This document shows, piece after piece, positions 6,261 through 15,777 of a DNA stretch of 18,337 nucleotides. The position numbers were made by a program, and so were the translations under genes. Position 1 is the first letter of the stretch; every line of letters begins with the position of its first letter. The notes below the pieces were generated by a model that had not been told where the DNA came from, ran no database searches, and saw nothing but the letters and a program-made list of their open reading frames with translations. The stretch spans positions 1 through 18,337 of the forward strand of contig DJAN01000237.1 of the NCBI GenBank assembly GCA_002429615.1, read 5' to 3'. This stretch comes from Lysobacteraceae bacterium UBA6001 (GTDB taxonomy: Bacteria > Pseudomonadota > Gammaproteobacteria > Xanthomonadales > Xanthomonadaceae).

Positions 6261-8729
6261 ATGTCGATGCAGGCTGGCCGCGGTGCCCTTGGCCATCCAT
6301 TCGGTAACGCCTGCGCGTTCCTGTGCCTGCTGTGGTTGCTCTGCCTGTCCACCCGCGCGATGGCACAGGCCGCGCCCGTCATGCCGGCGCAACCGCCGCC
6401 GATGTCCGCGCAGGAAATCGTCGAGCGCACCGATTCGGACGAACGCCTCGCCGTGGCCGCCCTGCAACTGGCGACTGCACCGGACCCCACCATGGCGATG
6501 GCGATGCCGCTGCAGAAGATCGCCGATTCGGTGGATGCGCGCAGCGCGGATTTCCCCGTGAGCCGCCTACGGACCTTGCCGATCATGCGGCTTGAGAGCC
6601 TGGCCCGACACTGGACGTTTGATCGTCGGCGCTTCGAGCGCTGGCGTGCGGCCTTCAACGATGCACGCTCGGCCTATCTGGCCGATGCTTCGCTGTTGGC
6701 CACCCGGCGCGCCGCGTGGGACGCGCTCGATGCCCAACAGGCAGCGCAGTTGCCCGCCCTGGGCGCCCGCATTGCACAGGTGCGCCAGCAACTGGCACAG
6801 GCCGACACGGCACTCTCCTCGGTGATGGCCCAGCAGATCGCGCTGGGCCAACGCGCCAACGGCCTGGACGTACGCCTGCAGCAGGGGCAGGATCGCGTCA
6901 CCGACGCGATCACGCGCATCGACCGCCAACTCCTGCACATCGATTCGCCCCCGATCTGGCGCGCGCATGCCGCCCCGCAGGAAAGCGCGCACGCGGCCGA
7001 GGTGATCAGCTCCAGCCTGCAGATCGAAGCCGACTTCGCCGGCGCCTACGCGGAGGAAACCGGCAGCCAGCGCCTGCTGCTCAACCTGTTGCAGTTGCTG
7101 ATGCTGCCGGCACTACTGTGGCTGTCCCACCGCAGCCGGCACGCCATCGGCGCCGGCGATATGAGCCCGGTGGCGGCACGGGTGATGGGAAGGCCATGGT
7201 CGTCATGGTTGCTGCTGTGCATGGCCGCACTGCTGGTGATGGAACCGGACGCACCGCTGCTGATCCGGCAGATCGCGATGATGATCGCGCTGATCCCGGT
7301 GTTGCGCCTGCTGCCGCCGGGACATCGCCAGCTGCTGGATGTCTGGCCCTACGTGGCGACGATCCTGTACCTGATCGCGAGCTTCGGCGCGATCTTCATG
7401 GGCAGCGCACTGGTGTACCGCTGGTTCTCCCTGGTACTGGCCGTACTCGCGCTGGCGGCGACGGGATGGCTGCTGTGGCGCTCGGCACGTCGCGGCCATG
7501 GCCTGCAGGGGCGGCTCGGTCATTGGCTGCGCGGCGCGGCATGGTTCGCCTCGGGCCTGCTGCTGGTATCCATTGCCTGCAACATCGCCGGCAACGTCTC
7601 GCTGGCCGAGATGCTGCTCGACGGCGTGGTCTACAGCGCTTATTTCGGGCTGGTGCTGTATGTGATGGTCAACGTGGTGACCACACTGCTGCAGCTGTTG
7701 CTGGGCCGCCCGGGCGCTTCGCGCTTCCGGCTGGCGCCGGAGCATGCGCCGCCGCTGATGCTGTGGTTGTTCAGCCTGACGGTGGGCGCGGCGGTGATCG
7801 GCTGGGCGCTGTATGCGATGGAGAGCTTCCGCATACTGCGGCCGCTATACACCCTGGCAAGGACGGTGTTGGAGCACGAATTCACCATCGGCGATTTCAG
7901 CCTGACGCTCGGGCACATCCTGCTGTTCGTGGTGGCCACCGTGATCGCCTTCTGGGCGGCGAAGGCGACGCGCCTGGTGCTGCACGAGGTCGCCGACAGC
8001 CGCCTGAAGCTGCAGCGGGGCACCGCCAACAGTGTCGCCTCACTGGCGTACTACGGCGTGCTGCTGCTGGGCCTGATGGGTGCGTTGTCAGTCGCCGGCT
8101 TCAAGACCAGCCAGCTGGCACTCATCTTCGGCGCGCTCGGCGTCGGCATCGGCTTTGGCCTGCAGAACGTGGTCAACAACTTTGTGTCGGGCCTGATTCT
8201 GATGTTCGAACGACCGGTGCAGCCGGGCGATGTCATCGACGTCGGCACCACTTCCGGACGCGTGCGCGAGATCGGCCTGCGCGCCACACGCATCCGCACT
8301 TTCGACGGGGCCGACGTGATCGTGCCCAACGGCACGCTGCTGTCCGACCGGCTGACCAACTGGACGCTGTTCGATCGCAGCCGGCGGATCGAGGTACCGG
8401 TGGGCGTCGCCTACGGCAGCGATCCCCGCCAGGTGGCCGCGCTGCTGGAGGCTACCGCCACGCAGACCCCGGGCATCGCCAGTGCGCCTGCGGCCAGCGT
8501 GCTGTTTTCCGGCTTCGGCGCCAGTTCGCTGGACTTCGTGGTGCGAGCGTGGACACCGGACTATGACCACTTTTCCGAACTGCGCAGCACATTGCACCAG
8601 CGCATCTACGACGCGCTGGTGCAGGCGGGCATCGAGATTCCGTTCCCGCAGCAGGACGTGCACCTGCATGGCGTCGCTGTCGACCCGCAGGACACGACAG
8701 CCCCCAAGGGACCGCTGCCGCCGGCGTGA
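6261..8729 (+). CDS. Large MscS-family mechanosensitive channel (MscK-like)
   Basis: Inner-membrane channel that should open on membrane tension during osmotic downshock. The ATG at 6261 has AAGG 7 bp upstream and gives 822 residues with a signal peptide (about 1-35, cleavage after AMA). A periplasmic region to about 270 includes a Gln/Ala-rich coiled coil (about 150-230), as in MscK- and DUF3772-type channels. About eleven transmembrane helices follow (from about 273), matching MscK topology. The MscS core starts near 585; the pore helix is ALIFGALGVGIGFGLQNVVNN (about 619-639), then FERPVQPGDVIDVG, RATRIRTFDGADVIVPN and a C-terminal alpha/beta vestibule ending near 800. In-frame upstream starts (TTG 6120, GTG 6240) are less likely because they move the signal peptide inward. 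Which paralogue of E. coli (MscK, MscM) it corresponds to is uncertain. Confidence 0.9.
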   Translation: MSMQAGRGALGHPFGNACAFLCLLWLLCLSTRAMAQAAPVMPAQPPPMSAQEIVERTDSDERLAVAALQLATAPDPTMAMAMPLQKIADSVDARSADFPVSRLRTLPIMRLESLARHWTFDRRRFERWRAAFNDARSAYLADASLLATRRAAWDALDAQQAAQLPALGARIAQVRQQLAQADTALSSVMAQQIALGQRANGLDVRLQQGQDRVTDAITRIDRQLLHIDSPPIWRAHAAPQESAHAAEVISSSLQIEADFAGAYAEETGSQRLLLNLLQLLMLPALLWLSHRSRHAIGAGDMSPVAARVMGRPWSSWLLLCMAALLVMEPDAPLLIRQIAMMIALIPVLRLLPPGHRQLLDVWPYVATILYLIASFGAIFMGSALVYRWFSLVLAVLALAATGWLLWRSARRGHGLQGRLGHWLRGAAWFASGLLLVSIACNIAGNVSLAEMLLDGVVYSAYFGLVLYVMVNVVTTLLQLLLGRPGASRFRLAPEHAPPLMLWLFSLTVGAAVIGWALYAMESFRILRPLYTLARTVLEHEFTIGDFSLTLGHILLFVVATVIAFWAAKATRLVLHEVADSRLKLQRGTANSVASLAYYGVLLLGLMGALSVAGFKTSQLALIFGALGVGIGFGLQNVVNNFVSGLILMFERPVQPGDVIDVGTTSGRVREIGLRATRIRTFDGADVIVPNGTLLSDRLTNWTLFDRSRRIEVPVGVAYGSDPRQVAALLEATATQTPGIASAPAASVLFSGFGASSLDFVVRAWTPDYDHFSELRSTLHQRIYDALVQAGIEIPFPQQDVHLHGVAVDPQDTTAPKGPLPPA

Positions 8730-8798
8730 GCACCATTCGCCGGCAAGGCACGCCGCCTCCACCACGCGTCCGTCACCGCCCGACCCGATTGATTGCCC

Positions 8799-8804
8799 TA
8801 CACT
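8799..8804 (+). promoter_or_regulatory. Possible -10 element for the hybrid kinase
   Basis: TACACT lies 66 bp before the GTG start in the 141-bp gap after the channel gene. It resembles -10 hexamers of Xanthomonas-type promoters, but no -35 match is present at the right distance. If used, it would exclude the TTG at 8793 as start. Confidence 0.3.
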
Positions 8805-8870
8805 GCGGATGCCGTCACTCGCGACGCGCACGCCCCCCTTGGGCCTCCCGCCAGACGGCTATCCACCCCC

Positions 8871-11666
8871 GTGAAAAACCACAGCGCCGAACACGTCCAA
8901 CCGGAACGCGATACCGAACGGGTCCGCCTGGCGCTTGCCGCCGGCGCGATCGTGGGCACCTGGTTCTGGGATGTGCAGCAGGACCGGCTGGCGGTGGACG
9001 ACGCCCTCGCCCATGCCTTCGGCCTGGATCCGGCGCTCGACCGCTCCGAACTGCGGCTGGAGCAGGTCGTGGCCACGGTGCATCCGGAAGACCAGGACGG
9101 CCTCGCCGAGGCGATCGCGCAGGCGCTGCATCTCGGCGGTCGCTACGCGCACCAGTACCGCGCGCGCGGCATGGATGGCCAGTACCGCTGGATCGAGGCG
9201 ATCGGCCGCGTGGACCTGGACGCCGCCGGCAAGCCGGTCGGGTTTCCCGGCGTGCTGATCGACATCGATGATCGACGCCGCATCGAGGCCGAGCGCGACG
9301 AGGCACAGACGCTGCTGCGTTCCTTTGTCGAGGCCACGCCGGGCGTGGTGTACGCCAAGGACCGGCAAGGCCGCCTGCTCATCGGCAACCGTGGCGCGAC
9401 CGAGCTGATCGGCGTGCCACCGGAGGTCTACGTCGGCCGCACCGATGCCGAGCTGCTCGGCAACGCCGACCAGGCCGCCTCGGTGATGGCGACCGACGAG
9501 CGCATCATGGCCAGCGGCCAGACCGAGCAGCTGGAGGAGGAAATCAATTTCCCCGATGGACGGCAGGCCCACTGGCTGTCGACCAAGGCGCCGCTGCGCG
9601 ATGCCGAAGGCCGGATCGTCGGCCTGGTCGGCACCTCGCTGGACATCACCGCGCGCAAGGCCGCCGAGGCCCGCCACGCGGAAGTGGAGCAGCGCTATCG
9701 GCTGGCGGCGCACGCCACCAACGACGCGATCTGGGACTGGCGCATCTCCGATGGCCACGTCATCTGGAACGGCGCGCTGTCCGCCCTGTTCGGACACGCC
9801 TATACCGAGACCACCGCGCAATGGTGGCTCGACCATATCCATCCCGACGACCTGGCGCGCATCGACACGGACATCCACGCGGTGATCGCCGACGGCGGCA
9901 CTGCGTGGAAGGGCGAATATCGCTTCCGTCGCGCGGATGGCAGCTACGCCTCCGTCCTCGACCGCGGCACCGTGCTGCGCGGCCCCGGCGGCGAACCGAT
10001 CCGCATGATCGGCGCGATGCTCGACCTGTCCGAGCGCCGCGCCGCGCAGGCTGCCCTGCAGGAAAGCGAGGAGCGCCTGCGCCTGGCCACCGATGCCGGC
10101 GACCTGGGCTTCTGGGACGTGGACATGCTGCAGGACGTGCTGGTGTGGCCGGCACGCACCAAGGCCATGTTCGGCATCTCGCCGCAGGTGCCGGTGTCGA
10201 TGCGCGACTTCTATGCCGGCCTGCATCCGGACGATCGCATCGCCACCAGCCTGGCCTTCGCCGCTGCCGCCGACCCGCGCCAACGCGCGCTCTACGACGT
10301 GGAATACCGCACCATCGGCAAGGAAGACGGCGTGGTGCGCTGGGTCGCGGCCAAGGGCCGCGGCCTGTTCGAGGGCGAGGTCTGCGTACGCGTGGTCGGC
10401 GTGGCGATCGAGGTCACCGCGCGCAAGGTCGCCGAGGCAAAGCTGCAGGAATTGAACGAGCACCTTGAAAGCCGGGTGCTGGAAGAAGTGGCCGAGCGCA
10501 CGCGCGTGGAAGACGCGCTGCGCCAGAGCCAGAAGATGGAAGCCGTCGGCCAGCTGACCGGCGGCATCGCGCACGACTTCAACAACATGCTGGCGACCGT
10601 CATCGGCCCGCTGGACCTGCTCGCCGCGCGCCTGGGCGCGAACGACCCGCGCGCCAAGCGTTACATCGACATGGCCATCGATGGCGCGCGCCGCGCCGCG
10701 CAGCTGACCCAGCGCCTGCTCGCCTTCTCGCGCCAACAGCCCCTGCAACCGGTGCCGGTCGACGCCAACCGGCTGGTCGCCGGCATGTCGGACCTGCTGG
10801 TGCATTCACTCGGTGGCAGCGTGCGGCTGGAAACCGTGCTGGCGGCGGGACTGTGGTGGACCTATGCCGATGCCAACCAGCTGGAGAACGTGATCCTCAA
10901 CCTGGCGGTCAACGCACGCGACGCGATGGAAGGCGGCGGCCGACTGACCGTGGAAACCGCCAACTGCCACCTCGACCATCACTACGCCGCCGATCACCTC
11001 GGCGTGCCGGCCGGGCAGTACATCCTGATCGCGGTCACCGATACCGGCAGCGGCATGCCGCCCGAAGTGATCGCCAAGGCGTTCGATCCCTTCTTCACCA
11101 CCAAGAAGGTGGGCCAGGGCACGGGGTTGGGCCTGTCCCAGGTCTACGGCTTCGTGAAGCAGTCCGCCGGCCACGTGAAGATCTACTCGGAAGTCGGCCA
11201 GGGCACGACGGTGAAGGTCTACCTGCCGCGCCTGATGGTGGATGCGGACGAGCGCGCGCAGCGCCTGGCCGGCAGTGCGCTGCCGCTCGGCGACGGGCAA
11301 GAACTGATCTTGGTGGTGGAGGACGAGCCGCTGGTGCGGCAGTTCTCCACCGATGCGCTGACCGAACTGGGCTACCAGGTGCTGGCGGCGGACTGCGCCG
11401 CCACCGCGTTGATGCTGCTCGATGCGCATCCGGAGATCGTGCTGCTGTTCACCGACGTGGTGATGCCAGAGGTCAACGGACGGCAGCTGGCCGACGAGGC
11501 GCTCAGGCGCCGGCCCGACCTGAAAGTGCTGTTCACCACCGGCTACAGCCGCAACGCAGTGGTACACAACGGCGTGCTCGATCCCGGCGTTCAGCTGATC
11601 GGCAAGCCCTTCACCGTGGAAGAGCTGGCCTCGCGCGTGCGCGCGGTGCTGGACGCCGCCGGCTGA
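8871..11666 (+). CDS. Soluble hybrid histidine kinase, four PAS domains plus receiver
   Basis: Cytoplasmic two-component hybrid kinase of 931 residues with no transmembrane helix. Domains: PAS1 about 15-135 (PAS_3 type), PAS2 145-262, PAS3 273-390, PAS4 400-520, a coiled-coil linker 520-555, HisKA with phospho-acceptor H568 (GGIAHDFNN), HATPase with [10 protein letters not shown] (677-686), DTGSGMP (724-730) and GQGTGLGLS (748-756), then a receiver domain 810-931 with acidic pair E817/D818, phospho-acceptor D862 ([11 protein letters not shown]) and K912 (IGKPF). The start is taken as GTG at 8871 because it precedes PAS1 closely; no Shine-Dalgarno is visible, and a TTG at 8793 would add a poorly supported extension. 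The PAS domains lack the cysteine motif of LOV photoreceptors, so the signal is unknown. No partner response regulator or DNA-binding output lies nearby. Converges on glmS. Confidence 0.93.
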   Translation: MKNHSAEHVQPERDTERVRLALAAGAIVGTWFWDVQQDRLAVDDALAHAFGLDPALDRSELRLEQVVATVHPEDQDGLAEAIAQALHLGGRYAHQYRARGMDGQYRWIEAIGRVDLDAAGKPVGFPGVLIDIDDRRRIEAERDEAQTLLRSFVEATPGVVYAKDRQGRLLIGNRGATELIGVPPEVYVGRTDAELLGNADQAASVMATDERIMASGQTEQLEEEINFPDGRQAHWLSTKAPLRDAEGRIVGLVGTSLDITARKAAEARHAEVEQRYRLAAHATNDAIWDWRISDGHVIWNGALSALFGHAYTETTAQWWLDHIHPDDLARIDTDIHAVIADGGTAWKGEYRFRRADGSYASVLDRGTVLRGPGGEPIRMIGAMLDLSERRAAQAALQESEERLRLATDAGDLGFWDVDMLQDVLVWPARTKAMFGISPQVPVSMRDFYAGLHPDDRIATSLAFAAAADPRQRALYDVEYRTIGKEDGVVRWVAAKGRGLFEGEVCVRVVGVAIEVTARKVAEAKLQELNEHLESRVLEEVAERTRVEDALRQSQKMEAVGQLTGGIAHDFNNMLATVIGPLDLLAARLGANDPRAKRYIDMAIDGARRAAQLTQRLLAFSRQQPLQPVPVDANRLVAGMSDLLVHSLGGSVRLETVLAAGLWWTYADANQLENVILNLAVNARDAMEGGGRLTVETANCHLDHHYAADHLGVPAGQYILIAVTDTGSGMPPEVIAKAFDPFFTTKKVGQGTGLGLSQVYGFVKQSAGHVKIYSEVGQGTTVKVYLPRLMVDADERAQRLAGSALPLGDGQELILVVEDEPLVRQFSTDALTELGYQVLAADCAATALMLLDAHPEIVLLFTDVVMPEVNGRQLADEALRRRPDLKVLFTTGYSRNAVVHNGVLDPGVQLIGKPFTVEELASRVRAVLDAAG

Positions 11667-11674
11667 GGCCGGCG
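11657..11674. terminator. Short hairpin at the convergent kinase/glmS junction
   Basis: cgccggc (11657-11663) and gccggcg (11668-11674) form a 7-bp stem with a four-base loop that spans the kinase stop codon. Only 21 bp separate the two convergent genes, so it is the sole candidate terminator there. It has no T-run and overlaps coding sequence. Confidence 0.3.
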
Positions 11675-11687
11675 CGGCCTCGCCGTC

Positions 11688-13517
<1,830 letters not shown>

Positions 13518-13544
13518 GGAAAGGTTCTACCGGGGGAGTAAAGG

Positions 13545-13564
13545 CGGACATTCTGCCATGTCCG
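13545..13564. promoter_or_regulatory. 20-bp dyad, probable regulator site (glmS-proximal)
   Basis: CGGACAT (13545-13551), six bases, then ATGTCCG (13558-13564): perfect 7-bp arms. It carries the same GGACA/TGTCC half-sites as the denser cluster at 13587-13640. It lies 28-47 bp before the glmS start codon, where it could also affect glmS expression. Confidence 0.55.
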
Positions 13565-13586
13565 ATTCTGACCTCCCCCTGGCCTA

Positions 13587-13640
13587 CTGCGGACAGTGCG
13601 TCCGGGACAGTGTCCGCGGACACTGCGGACACTGCGGACG
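13587..13640. promoter_or_regulatory. Cluster of GGACA/TGTCC half-sites, probable enhancer (UAS) for the export operon
   Basis: Within 54 bp: dyad CGGAC-N5-GTCCG (13590-13604), dyad GGACA-G-TGTCC (13605-13615), the 18-bp perfect palindrome CAGTGTCCGCGGACACTG (13608-13625), and a 9-bp tandem repeat gcggacact (13616, 13625, partial at 13634). Exact GGACA occurs at 13591, 13605, 13618 and 13627, and TGTCC at 13611. The palindrome centre is about 85 bp before the predicted sigma-54 start site, a normal distance for binding sites of NtrC-type activators. The regulator is unknown. Confidence 0.65.
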
Positions 13641-13658
13641 GCGCACCACCCCCTTTCA

Positions 13659-13671
13659 ATTCAACAACTTG
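13659..13671 (+). promoter_or_regulatory. Possible IHF site
   Basis: ATTCAA-CAAC-TTG matches the IHF consensus WATCAA-N4-TTR at all but one constrained position and lies in the only AT-rich patch between the half-site cluster and the sigma-54 promoter, where IHF often bends DNA. It is only 4 bp from the -24 element, which is close. The motif is short. Confidence 0.3.
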
Positions 13672-13675
13672 CGAA

Positions 13676-13691
13676 TGGCACGGAAACTGCT
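13676..13691 (+). promoter_or_regulatory. Sigma-54 (RpoN) promoter of the export operon
   Basis: TGGCACG (13676-13682), four bases gaaa, then CTGCT (13687-13691). Against the consensus TGGCACG-N4-TTGCW the only mismatch is C for the first T of the -12 box. The invariant GG (13677-13678) and GC (13689-13690) are exactly ten bases apart. Transcription should start near 13701-13702, about 24 bp before the adaptor ATG at 13725. It requires an AAA+ enhancer-binding activator; the repeated sites at 13545-13640 are the obvious place for one. Confidence 0.7.
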
Positions 13692-13724
13692 TTGATGTGG
13701 CGGACTCCACCCACCCGACACCCC

Positions 13725-14999
13725 ATGGCCATCCGCGACACTTCCGCCCAGGACCACGTCATCTCCCACCAGGCCGCGCCTGCGCCCTGGCGCCGCTGGA
13801 TCTGGCCGGGCGTCGGCGCCACCGTGGTGATCATCGGCATCGCCTGGGCGGTATCCGGCTGGACGGCCGGCAGCCGCTCGTTCCAGTCCTCGCGGGTCCG
13901 CATCGCCGAGGTGCAGCGCGGCGACCTGGTCCGCGACATCTCCGCCGACGGCCGCGTGATCGCCGCCAACAGCCCGATCCTGTACGCCATCTCCGCCGGC
14001 ACCGTGACCCTGAAGGTCGTGGCCGGCGACGTGGTCAAGCAGGGTCAGGAGCTGGCGGTGATCGACAGCCCCGAGCTGCGCAGCAAACTCGCCCAGGAGC
14101 AGGCCACGCTGGCCGGCCTGGAGGCCGAGGCCAGCCGCGCCGCGCTCGACGCGGTGCTGGCCCGCGCCACCGCCAGCAAGACCACCGACCAGGCCGGGCT
14201 GATCCGCACCGCGGCCGAGCGTGACCTGGCCCGCTACCAGCGCGGCTTCGACGGCGGCGCGGTGCCGGAGGTCGACCTAGCCAAGGCGCGCGACGAACTG
14301 AAGAAGGCCGAGATCGAGCTGCAGCACGCGCAGAAGGACTCGGCGCTGGAAAGCCAGGGTGCGGACCTGGATGCACGCAACAAGCGCCTGCTGGCCGACC
14401 GCCAGCGCGCGGTGGTGGCCGAGGTGCAGCGCCAGGTCGATGCGCTGACCCTGCGCGCGCCGTTCGATGGCCAGGTCGGCCAGGTGCAGGCCACCCAGCA
14501 CACCAACGTGGCGGCGAACGCGCCGGTGCTGGGCGTGGTCGACCTGTCCAAGTTCGAGATCGAGATCAAGGTGCCGGAGAGCTTTGCCCGTGACCTGGCG
14601 ATCGGCATGCCGGCGCAGCTGACCAGCGGCAGCGGCGAGCCGTTCCCGGGGCAGATTTCGGCGGTGTCGCCGGAAGTGGTCGATGGCGAGGTCAATGCGC
14701 GCATCCGCTTCAGCGACAAGCAGCCGGCCGGCCTGCGCCAGAACCAGCGCATGAGCGCCCGCGTGGTGATGGACACCCGCCGCAACGTCCTCAAGGTCGA
14801 GCGCGGTCCGTTCGTCGAGCAGTCCGCCGGCCGCTACGCCTACGTGATGGATGGCAACGCCGCGGTGCGCCGTCCGGTGCAGCTGGGTGCCGCCAGCCTG
14901 AGCGAGATCGAAGTCATTTCCGGCCTGCAGCCCGGCGACCGCGTCGTCGTCTCCGGCAGCGACCAGTTCTCCGACGCCGAGCGCGTCACCCTCCACTGA
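13725..14999 (+). CDS. Efflux periplasmic adaptor subunit (HlyD/MacA type)
   Basis: Membrane-fusion protein of 424 residues linking an inner-membrane transporter to an outer-membrane channel. One N-terminal helix (about 27-46) anchors it. The first lipoyl half is about 75-115 (PILYAISAGTVTLKVVAGDVVKQGQELAVID), a long Ala/Glu/Lys/Arg-rich coiled-coil hairpin spans 115-240, and the second lipoyl half is about 242-273 (LRAPFDGQVGQVQATQHTNV). Beta-barrel and membrane-proximal domains follow, ending GLQPGDRVVVSGSDQFSDAERVTLH. The start at 13725 is chosen because the predicted sigma-54 start site near 13701 excludes ATG 13695 and all earlier in-frame codons; there is no clear Shine-Dalgarno. First gene of an operon; its stop at 14997-14999 is 44 bp before the ATPase ATG. 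The substrate is unknown. Confidence 0.9.
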   Translation: MAIRDTSAQDHVISHQAAPAPWRRWIWPGVGATVVIIGIAWAVSGWTAGSRSFQSSRVRIAEVQRGDLVRDISADGRVIAANSPILYAISAGTVTLKVVAGDVVKQGQELAVIDSPELRSKLAQEQATLAGLEAEASRAALDAVLARATASKTTDQAGLIRTAAERDLARYQRGFDGGAVPEVDLAKARDELKKAEIELQHAQKDSALESQGADLDARNKRLLADRQRAVVAEVQRQVDALTLRAPFDGQVGQVQATQHTNVAANAPVLGVVDLSKFEIEIKVPESFARDLAIGMPAQLTSGSGEPFPGQISAVSPEVVDGEVNARIRFSDKQPAGLRQNQRMSARVVMDTRRNVLKVERGPFVEQSAGRYAYVMDGNAAVRRPVQLGAASLSEIEVISGLQPGDRVVVSGSDQFSDAERVTLH

Positions 15000-15043
15000 T
15001 GCTTGTTCCGCCCCTCATTCCTCAAACCCAGAAGGAACGCCCC

Positions 15044-15769
15044 ATGCTCCAGATGCAGTCGGTCTCCAAGGTCTTCCGCACCGAACAGGTGGAAACCCAT
15101 GCGCTGCGCTCGCTCGACCTGCACGTGCGCGAAGGCGAGTTCGTCGCTGTGACCGGCCCCTCCGGCTCGGGCAAGACGACGTTCCTCAACATCGCCGGCC
15201 TGCTGGAGACCTTCACCAGCGGCACCTACCTGCTCGACGGCGAAGACGTCAGCCATCTCAGCGACGACGCGCGCTCGCGGCTGCGCAACCGCAAGATCGG
15301 CTTCATCTTCCAGGGCTTCAACCTGATCCCGGACCTCAACCTGTTCGACAACGTCGACGTGCCGCTGCGCTACCGCGGCATGCCGGCCGCCGAACGCCGC
15401 ACCCGCATCGAGGATGCGCTGGGCAAGGTCGGGCTGGGTTCGCGCATGAAGCACTATCCGGCCGAACTGTCGGGCGGCCAGCAGCAGCGCGCGGCGATCG
15501 CGCGTGCGCTGGCCGGCAGCCCGCGCCTGCTGCTGGCCGACGAACCGACCGGCAACCTCGACTCGCAGATGGCGCGCGGCGTGATGGAGCTGCTGGAAGA
15601 GATCAACGCGCAGGGCACCACCATCGTGATGGTGACCCACGACCCGGAACTGGCGGCGCGTGCGCAGCGCAACGTGCACATCGTCGACGGCCAGGCCACC
15701 GACCTGGCACGCGACCCGATCCTGCTGCGCCCGCAGGGCGTGCCCGCCCCGATCGCCGCCCACGAGTGA
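15044..15769 (+). CDS. ABC transporter ATP-binding protein (MacB/LolD type)
   Basis: Nucleotide-binding subunit of 241 residues. Motifs in order: Walker A GPSGSGKTT (38-46), Q-loop Q90 (FIFQGFNL), signature LSGGQQQRAAIARAL (142-156), Walker B LLLADEPTGNLD (162-173, catalytic E167) and H-loop H199 (VMVTHD). The LADEPTGNLDS string and length place it with the MacB/LolD/FtsE group, which drives FtsX-fold permeases by mechanotransmission rather than transport through the membrane. ATG 15044 has AAGGA 7 bp upstream. An in-frame ATG at 14999 overlaps the adaptor stop but would add 15 residues (MLVPPLIPQ...) not typical of the family. Second gene of the operon; its stop is 8 bp before the next ATG. 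Confidence 0.94.
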   Translation: MLQMQSVSKVFRTEQVETHALRSLDLHVREGEFVAVTGPSGSGKTTFLNIAGLLETFTSGTYLLDGEDVSHLSDDARSRLRNRKIGFIFQGFNLIPDLNLFDNVDVPLRYRGMPAAERRTRIEDALGKVGLGSRMKHYPAELSGGQQQRAAIARALAGSPRLLLADEPTGNLDSQMARGVMELLEEINAQGTTIVMVTHDPELAARAQRNVHIVDGQATDLARDPILLRPQGVPAPIAAHE

Positions 15770-15777
15770 GGCCCGCC

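Noticed and set aside
8859..10805. 648-codon minus-strand frame opposite the hybrid kinase
   Set aside because: Antisense to four PAS domains and the HisKA region; composition is typical of a shadow frame and no start context is seen.
13695..13724. ATG 13695 as adaptor start
   Set aside because: It lies 4 bp after the -12 box of the sigma-54 promoter and before the predicted transcription start. Residues before 13725 also lack adaptor-like sequence.
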